Part shown: positions 17,613 to 25,319 of the stretch, piece after piece
How the letters are laid out: the number at the start of each line of letters is the position of its first letter
Numbering within the stretch: position 1 is the first letter of the stretch
Source of the DNA: Bacilli bacterium
Lineage (GTDB): Bacteria > Bacillota_I > Bacilli_A > ML615J-28 > CAG-698
DNA: 49,233 nucleotides
Direction: 5' to 3'
Assembly (NCBI GenBank): GCA_016296945.1
Contig: JAEDHQ010000004.1
Coordinates: 1-49,233 of the forward strand
The notes under the pieces: model-generated
What the model was told of the DNA's origin: nothing
The model's input: the letters and a program-made list of their open reading frames with translations, nothing else
Database searches by the model: none
Made by a program: the position numbers and the translations under genes

Positions 17613-17638
17613 AAAAAAAAATAGTCCTCAGACTATTT
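17613..17638 (-). terminator. acpP terminator overlapping its stop codon
   Basis: On the minus strand AAATAGTC (17631-17638) pairs with GACTATTT (17619-17626), 4-nt loop TGAG, followed by more T. The acpP stop codon TAG (17633-17635) is inside the first arm, so the terminating ribosome covers the hairpin. Confidence 0.85.
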
Positions 17639-17863
17639 CTTCATTTCTTCTAACATTTTAACAATATCACCAATAGAACGAATTCCTTGAGCATCATCGT
17701 CACCAACTTCTACGCCAAATTCATCTTCTACAGCCATAATAATTTCAACTGCATCTAGTGAATCAGCACCTAAATCTTCCACAAAATTAGTTTCCATTGT
17801 TAATGAAGCTTCATCAACATTTAATTCTCTTGCTACTATAGCTTTAACTTTTTCAAATACCAT
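17633..17863 (-). CDS. acpP: Acyl carrier protein
   Basis: Carries acyl chains on a 4'-phosphopantetheine arm during fatty acid synthesis. The 76-aa acidic protein has the modification motif GADSLDAVEIIM with its serine, preceded by NFVEDL and followed by EDEFGVEVGDDDA. GGAGG sits 8 nt before the ATG at 17863, which I take as the start; an in-frame ATG five codons earlier overlaps the ribosome binding site. It is a single-gene unit with a consensus promoter and its own terminator. No other fatty-acid genes are adjacent. Confidence 0.95.
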   Translation of the reverse strand: MVFEKVKAIVARELNVDEASLTMETNFVEDLGADSLDAVEIIMAVEDEFGVEVGDDDAQGIRSIGDIVKMLEEMKK

Positions 17864-17886
17864 TATTAAATCCTCCATTTTTTAAA

Positions 17887-17915
17887 ATTATATAATAATA
17901 TGTTAACATTGTCAA
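17887..17915 (-). promoter_or_regulatory. acpP promoter
   Basis: TTGACA (17910-17915), 17 bp, TATAAT (17887-17892) on the minus strand, both consensus. It begins about 20 bp after the stop of the lipid kinase gene. The predicted start near 17880 leaves a very short leader. Confidence 0.85.
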
Positions 17916-17936
17916 TTACAATGAGTTTTATTTTGT

Positions 17937-18845
17937 CTAATTACTCTTTGCAATCACAAAATTGATTGCCTGTGGAACAATCTCTATATTCAATTCATCA
18001 CTAATATTTAGTTCTCCATCTATGGCATAATATAGAGGCCTTTCAGTTTTTATCGAAACTTTCTTTGCTTGTTTATAATAAATATATTTTTTAGTTTTTT
18101 CACTTTCTAAGTGTTCACCTTTTTTATAAATACCAACTAATTTCGCAAATGTTGGTAAAGACACTTTCTTTACTAAACAAATGTCTAATAATCCATCATT
18201 TACCTGAGCAATTGGTGCACAATAAAAGCCACCGCCATAACAAATAGCATTAGCAACAGCAGCTATTGTTGTTTTACCTTCATAAGCCACTTCATCATCA
18301 ACAGTAACTTTCATCTTATAACTTAGTTTACCAAATAATGAGCATAAAACACCTAAATTATATGCCATTTTACCTGAAATCAATGGCAATTTCTTAAGTT
18401 TACGTTGGAAGACAACAACTTTAGCATCAAATCCAACATTAAAAACATTTAAGCCGTAACGATCATTTACTTTTAAAACATCAACTTTTACTACTTCACC
18501 ATTAATAATATTTTGATAATTCTTAAAGTCACAGCCTTGATAGTATTTTAAAAAATCATTAGCAGATCCCACTGGAATATTGGCTACTTCAACAAGGTCA
18601 CCACTGCCAATTGCACCATTTACTACCTCATTTAAAGTGCCATCACCACCACAAGCATAAAAACGCAATTGTTGATGAGGATTTTCCTTAATATATCTTT
18701 TTACAAAATCAATGGCATCGCCATTGCCTTTTGTCTCATAAAAAAATAATTCATCTTTTGTAAGATATTTGCTTACTTCTTCTCTTATCTCTAAAGAATG
18801 ATTACGAATCCCGGACACAGGATTCATTACAAATATGTGTTTCAT
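17937..18845 (-). CDS. Diacylglycerol-kinase-family lipid kinase (YegS/DagK-like)
   Basis: An ATP-dependent lipid kinase-like protein of 302 aa. It starts MKHIFVMNPVSG (nucleotide-binding), has the hallmark ACGGDGTLNEVVNG near residue 66, IPVGSANDFLKYY, and the later ICYGGGFYCAPIAQVNDG block of the C-terminal beta-sandwich. Soluble DagK/YegS members phosphorylate diacylglycerol or related lipids at the membrane, feeding phospholipid and lipoteichoic-acid recycling; the substrate here is inferred only. It lies 45 bp downstream of an unknown gene, probably in the same transcript, and ahead of acpP, which has its own promoter. Confidence 0.88.
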   Translation of the reverse strand: MKHIFVMNPVSGIRNHSLEIREEVSKYLTKDELFFYETKGNGDAIDFVKRYIKENPHQQLRFYACGGDGTLNEVVNGAIGSGDLVEVANIPVGSANDFLKYYQGCDFKNYQNIINGEVVKVDVLKVNDRYGLNVFNVGFDAKVVVFQRKLKKLPLISGKMAYNLGVLCSLFGKLSYKMKVTVDDEVAYEGKTTIAAVANAICYGGGFYCAPIAQVNDGLLDICLVKKVSLPTFAKLVGIYKKGEHLESEKTKKYIYYKQAKKVSIKTERPLYYAIDGELNISDELNIEIVPQAINFVIAKSN

Positions 18846-18890
18846 AATATTTCCCTAACTTTTCTTTCTTATATCTATTTTATCTATTAT

Positions 18891-19634
18891 TTAATTAGAT
18901 GCTTGATTTACTAGTTTTTTCATATATAAATAATAATCAATTTCGATTTCTTTTGCGACATTTATTGGCAATTTAGTAATATAATCATCAATAAACCAAA
19001 CTATTAACTTAGCAGCTTCCATCACACTATCAACTTTAACCATAGAAATGATTTTCTTTAGAAACTCTGACTTATCAGCTTCCATTTTCGATAACAAGTA
19101 ATTATAACTATGATTTTTTGGATTAAATAAATAATAATCACTTAAAAATCGAAATAAATAATTATTTGCTTTACATAAACTAATTAGTCCTAATGATTTT
19201 TCATTTTCTAAATAAAATTGATAAGTATTATGTAGTTCATATGTTAAACCATAAATCGCATCAACCATATCTTTAACAACATCCTCTTCACAAAGACGAT
19301 ATTCTAAATCAAAATCATCTAAATTGAGTGGATTATAAACCACTACTTTTTGATCATATCGATATATAAATTTATCAGCATGAAGATATAAAGATAGACC
19401 ATCTTCAGAAATAAAATGTAGAATATTATCCGTTATACTACTATAAGATAAAAATGACTTAGTTTCTAAGTAATTTTTAATCATTTCTAAATATTTATCA
19501 TCTTTAGCACTTTGATTAAATATTAAATGTAAGTTTATATTATCTTTTTTATCAGTCAATGGTTTTTCAATATATGCTAATTTTATTAATTCTTCATTCA
19601 CTAGCATGTTTAATAAATCATTTAATATCTGCAT
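18891..19634 (-). CDS. Uncharacterised 247-aa protein
   Basis: I do not recognise this family. The N-terminal half (about 1-110) alternates beta strands and helices (INLHLIFNQSAKDD, NILHFISEDGLSLYLH, KVVVYNPLNLDDF). The C-terminal half is helical, with a bundle around DMVDAIYGLTYELHNTYQFY. The layout recalls nucleotidyltransferase proteins with a helical tail, but no GS-x-D-x-D motif is visible, so I assign no function. There is no signal peptide or membrane segment. AAGGTGG precedes the ATG, and an extended -10 (TGATATAAT, hexamer at 19651-19656) lies about 20 bp upstream. It is probably co-transcribed with the lipid kinase. Confidence 0.7.
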   Translation of the reverse strand: MQILNDLLNMLVNEELIKLAYIEKPLTDKKDNINLHLIFNQSAKDDKYLEMIKNYLETKSFLSYSSITDNILHFISEDGLSLYLHADKFIYRYDQKVVVYNPLNLDDFDLEYRLCEEDVVKDMVDAIYGLTYELHNTYQFYLENEKSLGLISLCKANNYLFRFLSDYYLFNPKNHSYNYLLSKMEADKSEFLKKIISMVKVDSVMEAAKLIVWFIDDYITKLPINVAKEIEIDYYLYMKKLVNQASN

Positions 19635-19823
19635 TCTACCACCTTAGGATATTATATCACAAATCACAATAAAAGGAAATATTTTTTTATTTTATGACAA
19701 ATTACTTTTTATGTACTATTATCGAGATCAATTTTTGAGATTAACTACTTTTATTTCTGAATATTTTTCCATATATTCTTACAATTAATTAAGATCCTTT
19801 AAAAAAATCTCCTTTCTTTTACA

Positions 19824-19870
19824 ATAAAAAGGGCCATCTCCAATCCTATAGGACTTGAAAGACACCCCTT
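19824..19870 (-). terminator. Large terminator hairpin in the eroded region
   Basis: On the minus strand AAGGGGTGTCTTTCAAGTCC (19851-19870) pairs imperfectly with the arm ending GGCCCTT (19829-19846) around a TATA loop, followed by TTTTATTG. It is strong, yet no intact gene precedes it, so it probably served the decayed gene at 20010-20398 or a lost mobile element. Confidence 0.6.
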
Positions 19871-20009
19871 ATATTGTCAAGACACATTAAATTTATTGTT
19901 AATATTATTATAAACGTATTATAATAATTCTTTTACGTTATATCTTCGTTATAGTTATATATTACTTTACCATTTAAGTAAAATTCCGTTATTATTTTCA
20001 ATGATTATT
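19871..20009. other. AT-rich stretch without a recognised gene
   Basis: Part of the 883-bp gene-free interval 19635-20517. TGTCAAGACAC at about 19876 looks like it could be an old transposon end, but I found no partner. Otherwise there is only AT-rich sequence with stops in all frames. Confidence 0.4.
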
Positions 20010-20398
20010 TTATTCCATTCTTTTAATATTCACAATAATATACTTTAGTTGTTTTATTACTAAAATAAAAGGATGAATCACGCTATCAGGAATTATAAAA
20101 TTTGTTAATGAAATACACTGTCCAAATAATCCATCACTAATTTTATATCAACCATTACCTAGATTAATAGCCTTTAATGAACTACTGCTTGAAAAAGCAT
20201 CAGTTTTAATTTCTGTATCACTATCGCTCTTTATAATACTAATTAGAGATTCACAACGATAAAACACATACATTGAAATACTATCCCCAATTGAATAGTA
20301 TTTTCATTAGGTAAAGCTTGGTAATCTTCTTGACTGGTTATTTATATTACATAACCATATAGTGATTCCTCATCCACATCCAAAACACAACATTTCAT
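20010..20398 (-). pseudogene. Remnant of a leucine-rich-repeat (BspA/LRR_5-type) protein
   Basis: Minus-strand translation in two frames gives typical LRR_5 text with breaks. From 20398 it reads MKCCVLDVDEESLYGYVI, a stop, then ITSQEDYQALPNENTIQLG. The frame then changes near 20288 to give MYVFYRCESLISIIKSDSDT and TDAFSSSSSLKAINLGNG. A TGA at 20148-20150 follows, then ISDGLFGQCISLTNFIIPDS, ending at 20010-20012. The repeat pattern (F..C.SL..I.IP.S) is that of BspA-like surface proteins common in gut Firmicutes. No start, signal peptide or anchor is left. At least one frameshift and two in-frame stops make it a clear relic. Confidence 0.75.
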
Positions 20399-20450
20399 CT
20401 TGATCGATAAATACTAAAAATAAAATATTAAGCAATCTCTATAAAACTAC

Positions 20451-20476
20451 ATACAAAAAGTTCTAAAAAGAACTTT
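20451..20476 (-). terminator. Terminator after the lipoprotein gene (ruvB operon end)
   Basis: AAAGTTCT (20457-20464) and AGAACTTT (20469-20476) form an 8-bp stem with a 4-nt loop. On the minus strand it is followed by TTGTATG. It lies about 40 bp after the stop of the lipoprotein gene. The T run is short. Confidence 0.6.
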
Positions 20477-20517
20477 GCATTTTTATTAATTGTTCATTTA
20501 TACACTTAATATAGATT

Positions 20518-21411
20518 TCAACTATAGAAAGAAATAATAAAATTAGATTCATTAAATACTACTTTAAAATCATATCCTAAATAAGTATATACAAAATCAT
20601 CATTAATATATCGGCCATTAAAATTATCAATATAATAATTTAAATAATTTTGATAATCTTCTTCATAACTATTAGCATATTCATATGTATACCATTCAGC
20701 TTCTAAAAACTTATCTTTTGATAATAAATCTTTAATTGTTTTCGTAGTAGTATCAAACTTTGTAAATACTGCATTCGGCAAAGCCAAGAAAACAAATTTC
20801 TTTTCTTCTCCTTGTTTAATAACCATTAAAGGATAATGTAAAACTAAACGAATACTTTCAGTTTTTTGCCAACGATAATAAACATTATTATCCTTATCCG
20901 TAAAGCGAGCATAATTCATTGTAAGACGTAAACCATTTTCTAAGATAATATAAGCATGCTCATTATAAATTTTACCATCTTTTACTTGTAAATAAATCTT
21001 TTCATCTTTTGTCTCATTGCGTAAATTCATCCAAGTTTCCATCTCATCATCAACAGAAATTTCATTAAATACCACGCGATTTTTTCCGCTATATTCTTCT
21101 ATGATTCCTTGAATTAAACGAGAAACTGTGAAGTCATCGTTTTTCGCAAAAATACATTCAAACTCACCTTGGCGATTTTCTGTAATATTTAATGTTCCTT
21201 GAAACTCAATCTTATAACTTGGAAGTTCAATGTCAGTATATGCTAGATATTCTTTTATTTCTTGATCATAAGTTAATAAAATTCCATCTGTCATTGGAAC
21301 AACAGAAAAAGAAAAGATTTCTTTCCAAGAACAACCAGTTAAAAATAAAAGGTTAAATAATAATACTAACATTAAATTCTTTTTCATATTAAAAATCTTT
21401 ATCGCTTTCAT
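20518..21411 (-). CDS. Uncharacterised lipoprotein
   Basis: A 297-aa exported lipoprotein: basic start, hydrophobic stretch LMLVLLFNLLFLTGC with Cys at about residue 27 as the lipidation site. The mature part has mixed beta character (GILLTYDQEIKEYLAYTDIE, RLTMNYARFTDKDNNVYYRW) and no motif that I know. The first ATG (21411) lies inside the end of tgt and has AAGGA 10 nt upstream. The ATG at 21387 (MKKNLML) directly after the tgt stop is an equally good signal-peptide start. It is the last gene of ruvB-queA-tgt, in the place where many Bacilli carry yajC; it is not YajC. Confidence 0.75.
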   Translation of the reverse strand: MKAIKIFNMKKNLMLVLLFNLLFLTGCSWKEIFSFSVVPMTDGILLTYDQEIKEYLAYTDIELPSYKIEFQGTLNITENRQGEFECIFAKNDDFTVSRLIQGIIEEYSGKNRVVFNEISVDDEMETWMNLRNETKDEKIYLQVKDGKIYNEHAYIILENGLRLTMNYARFTDKDNNVYYRWQKTESIRLVLHYPLMVIKQGEEKKFVFLALPNAVFTKFDTTTKTIKDLLSKDKFLEAEWYTYEYANSYEEDYQNYLNYYIDNFNGRYINDDFVYTYLGYDFKVVFNESNFIISFYS

Positions 21412-22522
21412 TTAAACCATATTCCTTATACACTTGCTCTTTAAACTCTAAGAAACGATCTTCTTTTATTGCTTGACGAATGCCATCAGTTAATTTCACT
21501 AAGAAATTAACATTATGAATGCTTAGTAAACGATAGGCAAGCATTTCATTAGCTTTAAATAAATGTCTTAAATAAGCTTTTGTATAGTTCTTGCAACAAT
21601 AGCAATCACAGTTAGGATCAAGAGGGGTAAAATCTCTTTCATATTCTTTATTTTTTATTACTAATCTTCCTTTTGAGGTCATTGCTGTGCCATGACGAGC
21701 AATTCTAGTTGGTAGCACACAGTCAAACATATCAATTCCACGTTCAACCGCATCTAAAATAGCCCCCGGTGATCCCACGCCCATTAGATATCTCGGCTTA
21801 TCTTCAGGTAATAATGGCACTGTATAATCTAATACTTCATTTTGTAATTCCTTTGGTTCTCCTACCGCAGTACCACCAACAGCATAGCCATCAAATGGAA
21901 GTTTCTTTAATTCCTCTGCACAATATTTTCTTAAATCAGGATAAATTCCTCCTTGTACGATACCAAACAATCCTTGTTCATCTTTACGACTATGTGCATC
22001 AATACAACGTTTTGCCCAACGTAATGTACGATCAACTGAATTCTTCATATATTCGTATGATGAAGGGTATGGTGGACATTCATCAAAGCACATCATAATA
22101 TCTGAGCCTAAGTCATTTTGAATTTTCATTGAAATTTCTGGTGATAAAAATAATTTAGCTCCACTCTTATGATGACGGAATGTAACTCCTTCTTCAGTTA
22201 TATCACGTAATTTTGCTAAACTAAAAACTTGAAAACCGCCTGAATCAGTTAAAATTGATCGATCCCAATTCATAAATTTATGCAATCCACCTGCTTCTCT
22301 AACAACATCTGATCCAGGTTGACACCATAAATGATAAGTATTACCTAAGATAATATTAGAACCAATCTCTTCTAACTCTTCTTTAACTAATGTTTTTACA
22401 GTTCCTTGTGTTCCTACAGCCATAAAAACAGGTGTTTCAAAAGAGCCATGAGGAGTAGTAATACGTCCTAGTCTAGCTTTACAATTTTTATCTTTTTTCG
22501 TTAATTCATATTTTATTACCAT
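21389..22522 (-). CDS. tgt: tRNA-guanine transglycosylase
   Basis: Replaces guanine-34 of tRNAs with GUN anticodons by the queuosine precursor preQ1. At 377 aa it has the family blocks VFMAVGTQGTVKTL, GNTYHLWCQPG, ILTDSGGFQVFSLAKL (catalytic/base-binding region), GIVQGGIYPDLR, GYAVGGTAVGEPKE, FDCVLPTRIARHGTAMT and the zinc site CDCYCCKNYTKAYLRH. GGTGG precedes the ATG. It lies after queA (61 bp), the usual partner in queuosine synthesis. Its 3' end overlaps the possible first codons of a lipoprotein gene. Confidence 0.97.
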   Translation of the reverse strand: MVIKYELTKKDKNCKARLGRITTPHGSFETPVFMAVGTQGTVKTLVKEELEEIGSNIILGNTYHLWCQPGSDVVREAGGLHKFMNWDRSILTDSGGFQVFSLAKLRDITEEGVTFRHHKSGAKLFLSPEISMKIQNDLGSDIMMCFDECPPYPSSYEYMKNSVDRTLRWAKRCIDAHSRKDEQGLFGIVQGGIYPDLRKYCAEELKKLPFDGYAVGGTAVGEPKELQNEVLDYTVPLLPEDKPRYLMGVGSPGAILDAVERGIDMFDCVLPTRIARHGTAMTSKGRLVIKNKEYERDFTPLDPNCDCYCCKNYTKAYLRHLFKANEMLAYRLLSIHNVNFLVKLTDGIRQAIKEDRFLEFKEQVYKEYGLNESDKDF

Positions 22523-22583
22523 AATACCACCATATCAAAATCATAGTATATATTTATTATACTTCTATAATCTATTTTATATT

Positions 22584-23603
22584 TTATTTAATAAACATTG
22601 CATCTCCAAAAGAGAAGAAACGATAGTTTTCTTTTATTGCTTCGTTATAGCAATTCATAATAATCTCTTTTGTACTAAAAGCACTAACTAACATAATTAG
22701 TGTTGATTTAGGTAAGTGAAAATTTGTGATTAATGCATCAACTGCTTTAAATTTATATCCCGGATAAATAAAGATATTAGTTTCTTCTGTTACTTCCCTA
22801 AATTCATTATATTTTGTATAAATTGATTCTAACGTTCTTGTAGATGTTGTTCCAACACTGACAATCCGTTTTCCTTTTTTCTTTGCCTCATTTAAAATAC
22901 TAGCTACTTCACTACTCATATGATAAGTTTCACTATGCATATGGTGTTCTTCTACAGTGTCAACGACTACTGGTCTAAATGTTCCTAATCCAATATGCAA
23001 TGTGACATAACAAATTGTAACACCTTTTGCTTTTAACTTATCTAATATTTCAGTAGTAAAATGAAGCCCTGCTGTTGGCGCAGCACTACTTCCAATATTT
23101 CTTGCATAAATTGTTTGATAACGATCATTATCTTCTAATTTTTCATGAATATATGGTGGAAGTGGAACTTCACCAAGTTTTTCTAGTAATTCTAAAAAAA
23201 TTCCTTGATAATGGAACTTTACATGACAAATTCCTTCATCGAATTTTTCTAAAACTTCGCCAGTAAACAAATCACCAAAATTAATTATTGTTCCCGGTTT
23301 TAAGCGACGAGCAGGACGAGCTAAGACTTCATAATAATCATTACAATCTTTAAGAAGTAATAGTTCAATATTAGCATTTGTATCGACTTTTTTACCATAA
23401 ATTCTTGATGGTAAAACTTTTGTATCATTTAAAACCAAAACATCATTTTCATCAAACATGTCAATAATATCATAGAAATGACAATGTTGAAACTCACCTG
23501 TTAATTTGTCAACAACTAAAAGTTTTGAGGAACTACGGTCCTTTAATGGAGTTTGCGCAATTAGTTCCTCAGGTAAATTATAATTAAAATCTTCTACTCT
23601 CAT
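22584..23603 (-). CDS. queA: S-adenosylmethionine:tRNA ribosyltransferase-isomerase
   Basis: Transfers and rearranges the ribosyl part of S-adenosylmethionine onto preQ1 in tRNA, giving epoxyqueuosine. The 339-aa protein carries the standard text: FNYNLPEELIAQTPLKDRSS, VLVLNDTKVLPSRIYGKK, SSAAPTAGLHFTTEIL, YVTLHIGLGTFRPV and ITNFHLPKSTLIMLVSAF. It overlaps the end of ruvB by 20 bp and precedes tgt, so the Q-tRNA pathway is coupled to ruvB in one transcript. No queuosine precursor synthesis genes are in view; preQ1 may be made elsewhere or salvaged. Confidence 0.97.
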   Translation of the reverse strand: MRVEDFNYNLPEELIAQTPLKDRSSSKLLVVDKLTGEFQHCHFYDIIDMFDENDVLVLNDTKVLPSRIYGKKVDTNANIELLLLKDCNDYYEVLARPARRLKPGTIINFGDLFTGEVLEKFDEGICHVKFHYQGIFLELLEKLGEVPLPPYIHEKLEDNDRYQTIYARNIGSSAAPTAGLHFTTEILDKLKAKGVTICYVTLHIGLGTFRPVVVDTVEEHHMHSETYHMSSEVASILNEAKKKGKRIVSVGTTSTRTLESIYTKYNEFREVTEETNIFIYPGYKFKAVDALITNFHLPKSTLIMLVSAFSTKEIIMNCYNEAIKENYRFFSFGDAMFIK

Positions 23604-24603
23604 TTTTAATTCCTAAATTCTTATATGCCTTATCAGTGACCATTCGACCACGAGACGATCTTATAATAAATCCTTCTTGTAAAAGATAAGGTTCATATAC
23701 ATCTTCTAATGTTGTTACTTCCTCACCCATTGACGCTGCTACAGCATTTAATCCAACAGGACCGCCTTTATAGCGTTCAATGATAATTCTTAAGTATTTA
23801 TGATCGGTTTCATTTAGACCATCTTCATCAACATTTAATTTTTTTAACGATAACTTCGTAATATCAAGACTAATATGATTATCTTCTTGATAAAACTGTG
23901 CAAAATCACGAACTCTACGGAATAGTCTATTAGCAACACGTGGTGTTCCACGTGAACGTTTTGCTATTTCTAAAGAACTATCATCATCAATTGCAAAATT
24001 AAAAATTCCCGACGTACGTTTTATGATTTGTTGCAACTCTTGATTTGTATAATAATTAAGTTGATTAACAATTCCAAAACGATCACGCAAAGGACTTGAA
24101 ATATCTCCACAGCGAGTTGTTGCGCCAACTAATGTAAAAGGAGGTAAGTCAATTGTAATTGAATTTGCATTTGAATCTTTTCCAATAATAATATCTAATT
24201 TATAATCTTCCATTGCAGAATACAATACTTCTTCCACAACTCTTGGTAATCGATGGATTTCATCGATAAATAAAACATCACCTGCATCTAGATTGGAAAG
24301 AATCGCAGCTAAGTCACCAACGCGATCAATACTCGGTGCAGAAATACTATGAAATTTTGCTCCCATTTCATTAGCAATAATATTTGCTAAAGTAGTTTTC
24401 CCTAATCCTGGAGGACCATATAATAAAACATGGTCTAATGTTTCTTCTCTCTTTAGAGCAGTTTTAATATATATATTAAGCATTTCTTTCAATTCACTTT
24501 GCCCAACATAATCTTTTAAAGTTTGAGGACGTAATGTCTTATCATATGCAGCATCATTATTTATATTTTCTTCATTGAATTGAATCACATTATCTTTTTC
24601 CAT
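23584..24603 (-). CDS. ruvB: Holliday junction branch migration ATPase RuvB
   Basis: The hexameric motor that drives branch migration with RuvA. At 339 aa it has Walker A LLYGPPGLGKTTLA, Walker B VLFIDEIHRL, sensor motif LVGATTRCGDISSPLRDRFG, arginine-containing RSRGTPRVANRL, and the C-terminal winged-helix GLNAVAASMGEEVTTLEDVYEPYLLQ. Its ATG has AAGGAA 6 nt upstream. It heads the minus operon ruvB-queA-tgt-lipoprotein. Unusually, ruvA is not upstream in the same operon but reads away on the other strand from 24696; the 92-bp gap must hold both promoters. Confidence 0.97.
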   Translation of the reverse strand: MEKDNVIQFNEENINNDAAYDKTLRPQTLKDYVGQSELKEMLNIYIKTALKREETLDHVLLYGPPGLGKTTLANIIANEMGAKFHSISAPSIDRVGDLAAILSNLDAGDVLFIDEIHRLPRVVEEVLYSAMEDYKLDIIIGKDSNANSITIDLPPFTLVGATTRCGDISSPLRDRFGIVNQLNYYTNQELQQIIKRTSGIFNFAIDDDSSLEIAKRSRGTPRVANRLFRRVRDFAQFYQEDNHISLDITKLSLKKLNVDEDGLNETDHKYLRIIIERYKGGPVGLNAVAASMGEEVTTLEDVYEPYLLQEGFIIRSSRGRMVTDKAYKNLGIKNESRRF

Positions 24604-24650
24604 ATTTTTTCCTTATAGATTAATTTATTTTTGATATAATTCATTATTGA

Positions 24651-24679
24651 TTTACATTAATTCTTGTTTGTGTTATAAT
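24651..24679 (+). promoter_or_regulatory. ruvA promoter
   Basis: TTTACA (24651-24656), 17 bp, TATAAT (24674-24679) on the plus strand, 16 bp before the ATG. AAGGTG at 24685-24690 serves as ribosome binding site. The opposite promoter for ruvB is weak: a TATATC-like -10 is the best I see. No SOS box is recognisable. Confidence 0.7.
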
Positions 24680-24695
24680 TACTTAAGGTGATAAT

Positions 24696-25259
24696 ATGTA
24701 TAATTATATCAAAGGAAGAATAACACAAATTAATGCAAAATACGTAACATTAGAAAATAACCAAATTGGTTATCTAATCAAAACACCAAATCCTTTTAAT
24801 TTTGAACTAAATAGTGAAGTTACAATCTATACTTATTTATATGTTCGTGAAGACATTTTTGATCTTTATGGATTTGCCTCAGCAAAAGAACGCGACTTCT
24901 TTTTACAACTAATCTCTGTAAAAGGACTAGGGCCAAAAGGCGCCTTAGCAATTCTTGCAAGTGGAAATATCCAATTAATCATTGATGCCATTCAATCAGG
25001 AAATAACCGCTATTTAGAACGTTTTCCTGGAATTGGTGCGAAAGCTAGTCAACAAATAATTCTTGACCTACATGGAAAAGTAAATTTACAAGAAAAGATG
25101 GCCGAAGCAACAGAAGATACAAAAATCACAAACGTTAAAGAAGCTTTAAAAAATCTTGGTTACAAACCGGCTGAAATTAAAAAGGTAACACCTTTTATCA
25201 AAGCCAATATTGATCAACCATTAGGTATATTAATCAAGCTTGCTTTAAAAAATATTTAA
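24696..25259 (+). CDS. ruvA: Holliday junction DNA-binding protein RuvA
   Basis: Binds four-way DNA junctions as a tetramer and loads RuvB. The 187-aa protein has the N-terminal OB domain (MYNYIKGRITQINAKYVTLE...YTYLYVREDIFDLYGFA). Two helix-hairpin-helix motifs follow (FLQLISVKGLGPKGALAIL; LERFPGIGAKASQQIILDL), and the C-terminal RuvB-contacting domain is KEALKNLGYKPAEIKKV. All three domains are present, so it should work. It is a single plus-strand gene, divergent from ruvB and followed by its own terminator. The queuosine genes follow ruvB, not ruvA. Confidence 0.95.
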   Translation: MYNYIKGRITQINAKYVTLENNQIGYLIKTPNPFNFELNSEVTIYTYLYVREDIFDLYGFASAKERDFFLQLISVKGLGPKGALAILASGNIQLIIDAIQSGNNRYLERFPGIGAKASQQIILDLHGKVNLQEKMAEATEDTKITNVKEALKNLGYKPAEIKKVTPFIKANIDQPLGILIKLALKNI

Positions 25260-25292
25260 CTTATAAATTTAATTTTAATATTTATCATTTCT

Positions 25293-25319
25293 AAAGACTA
25301 GATTAACTAGTCTTTTTTT
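25293..25319 (+). terminator. ruvA terminator
   Basis: AAAGACTAG (25293-25301) and CTAGTCTTT (25307-25315) form a 9-bp stem with a 5-nt loop, followed by T to 25319. It touches the stop codon of the converging coiled-coil gene and may act weakly for that strand too. Confidence 0.85.

Noticed and set aside
21769..22098. 109-codon plus-strand frame inside tgt
   Set aside because: It has low-complexity His/Leu/Gln-rich text, lies wholly opposite the conserved tgt gene and has no ribosome binding site.
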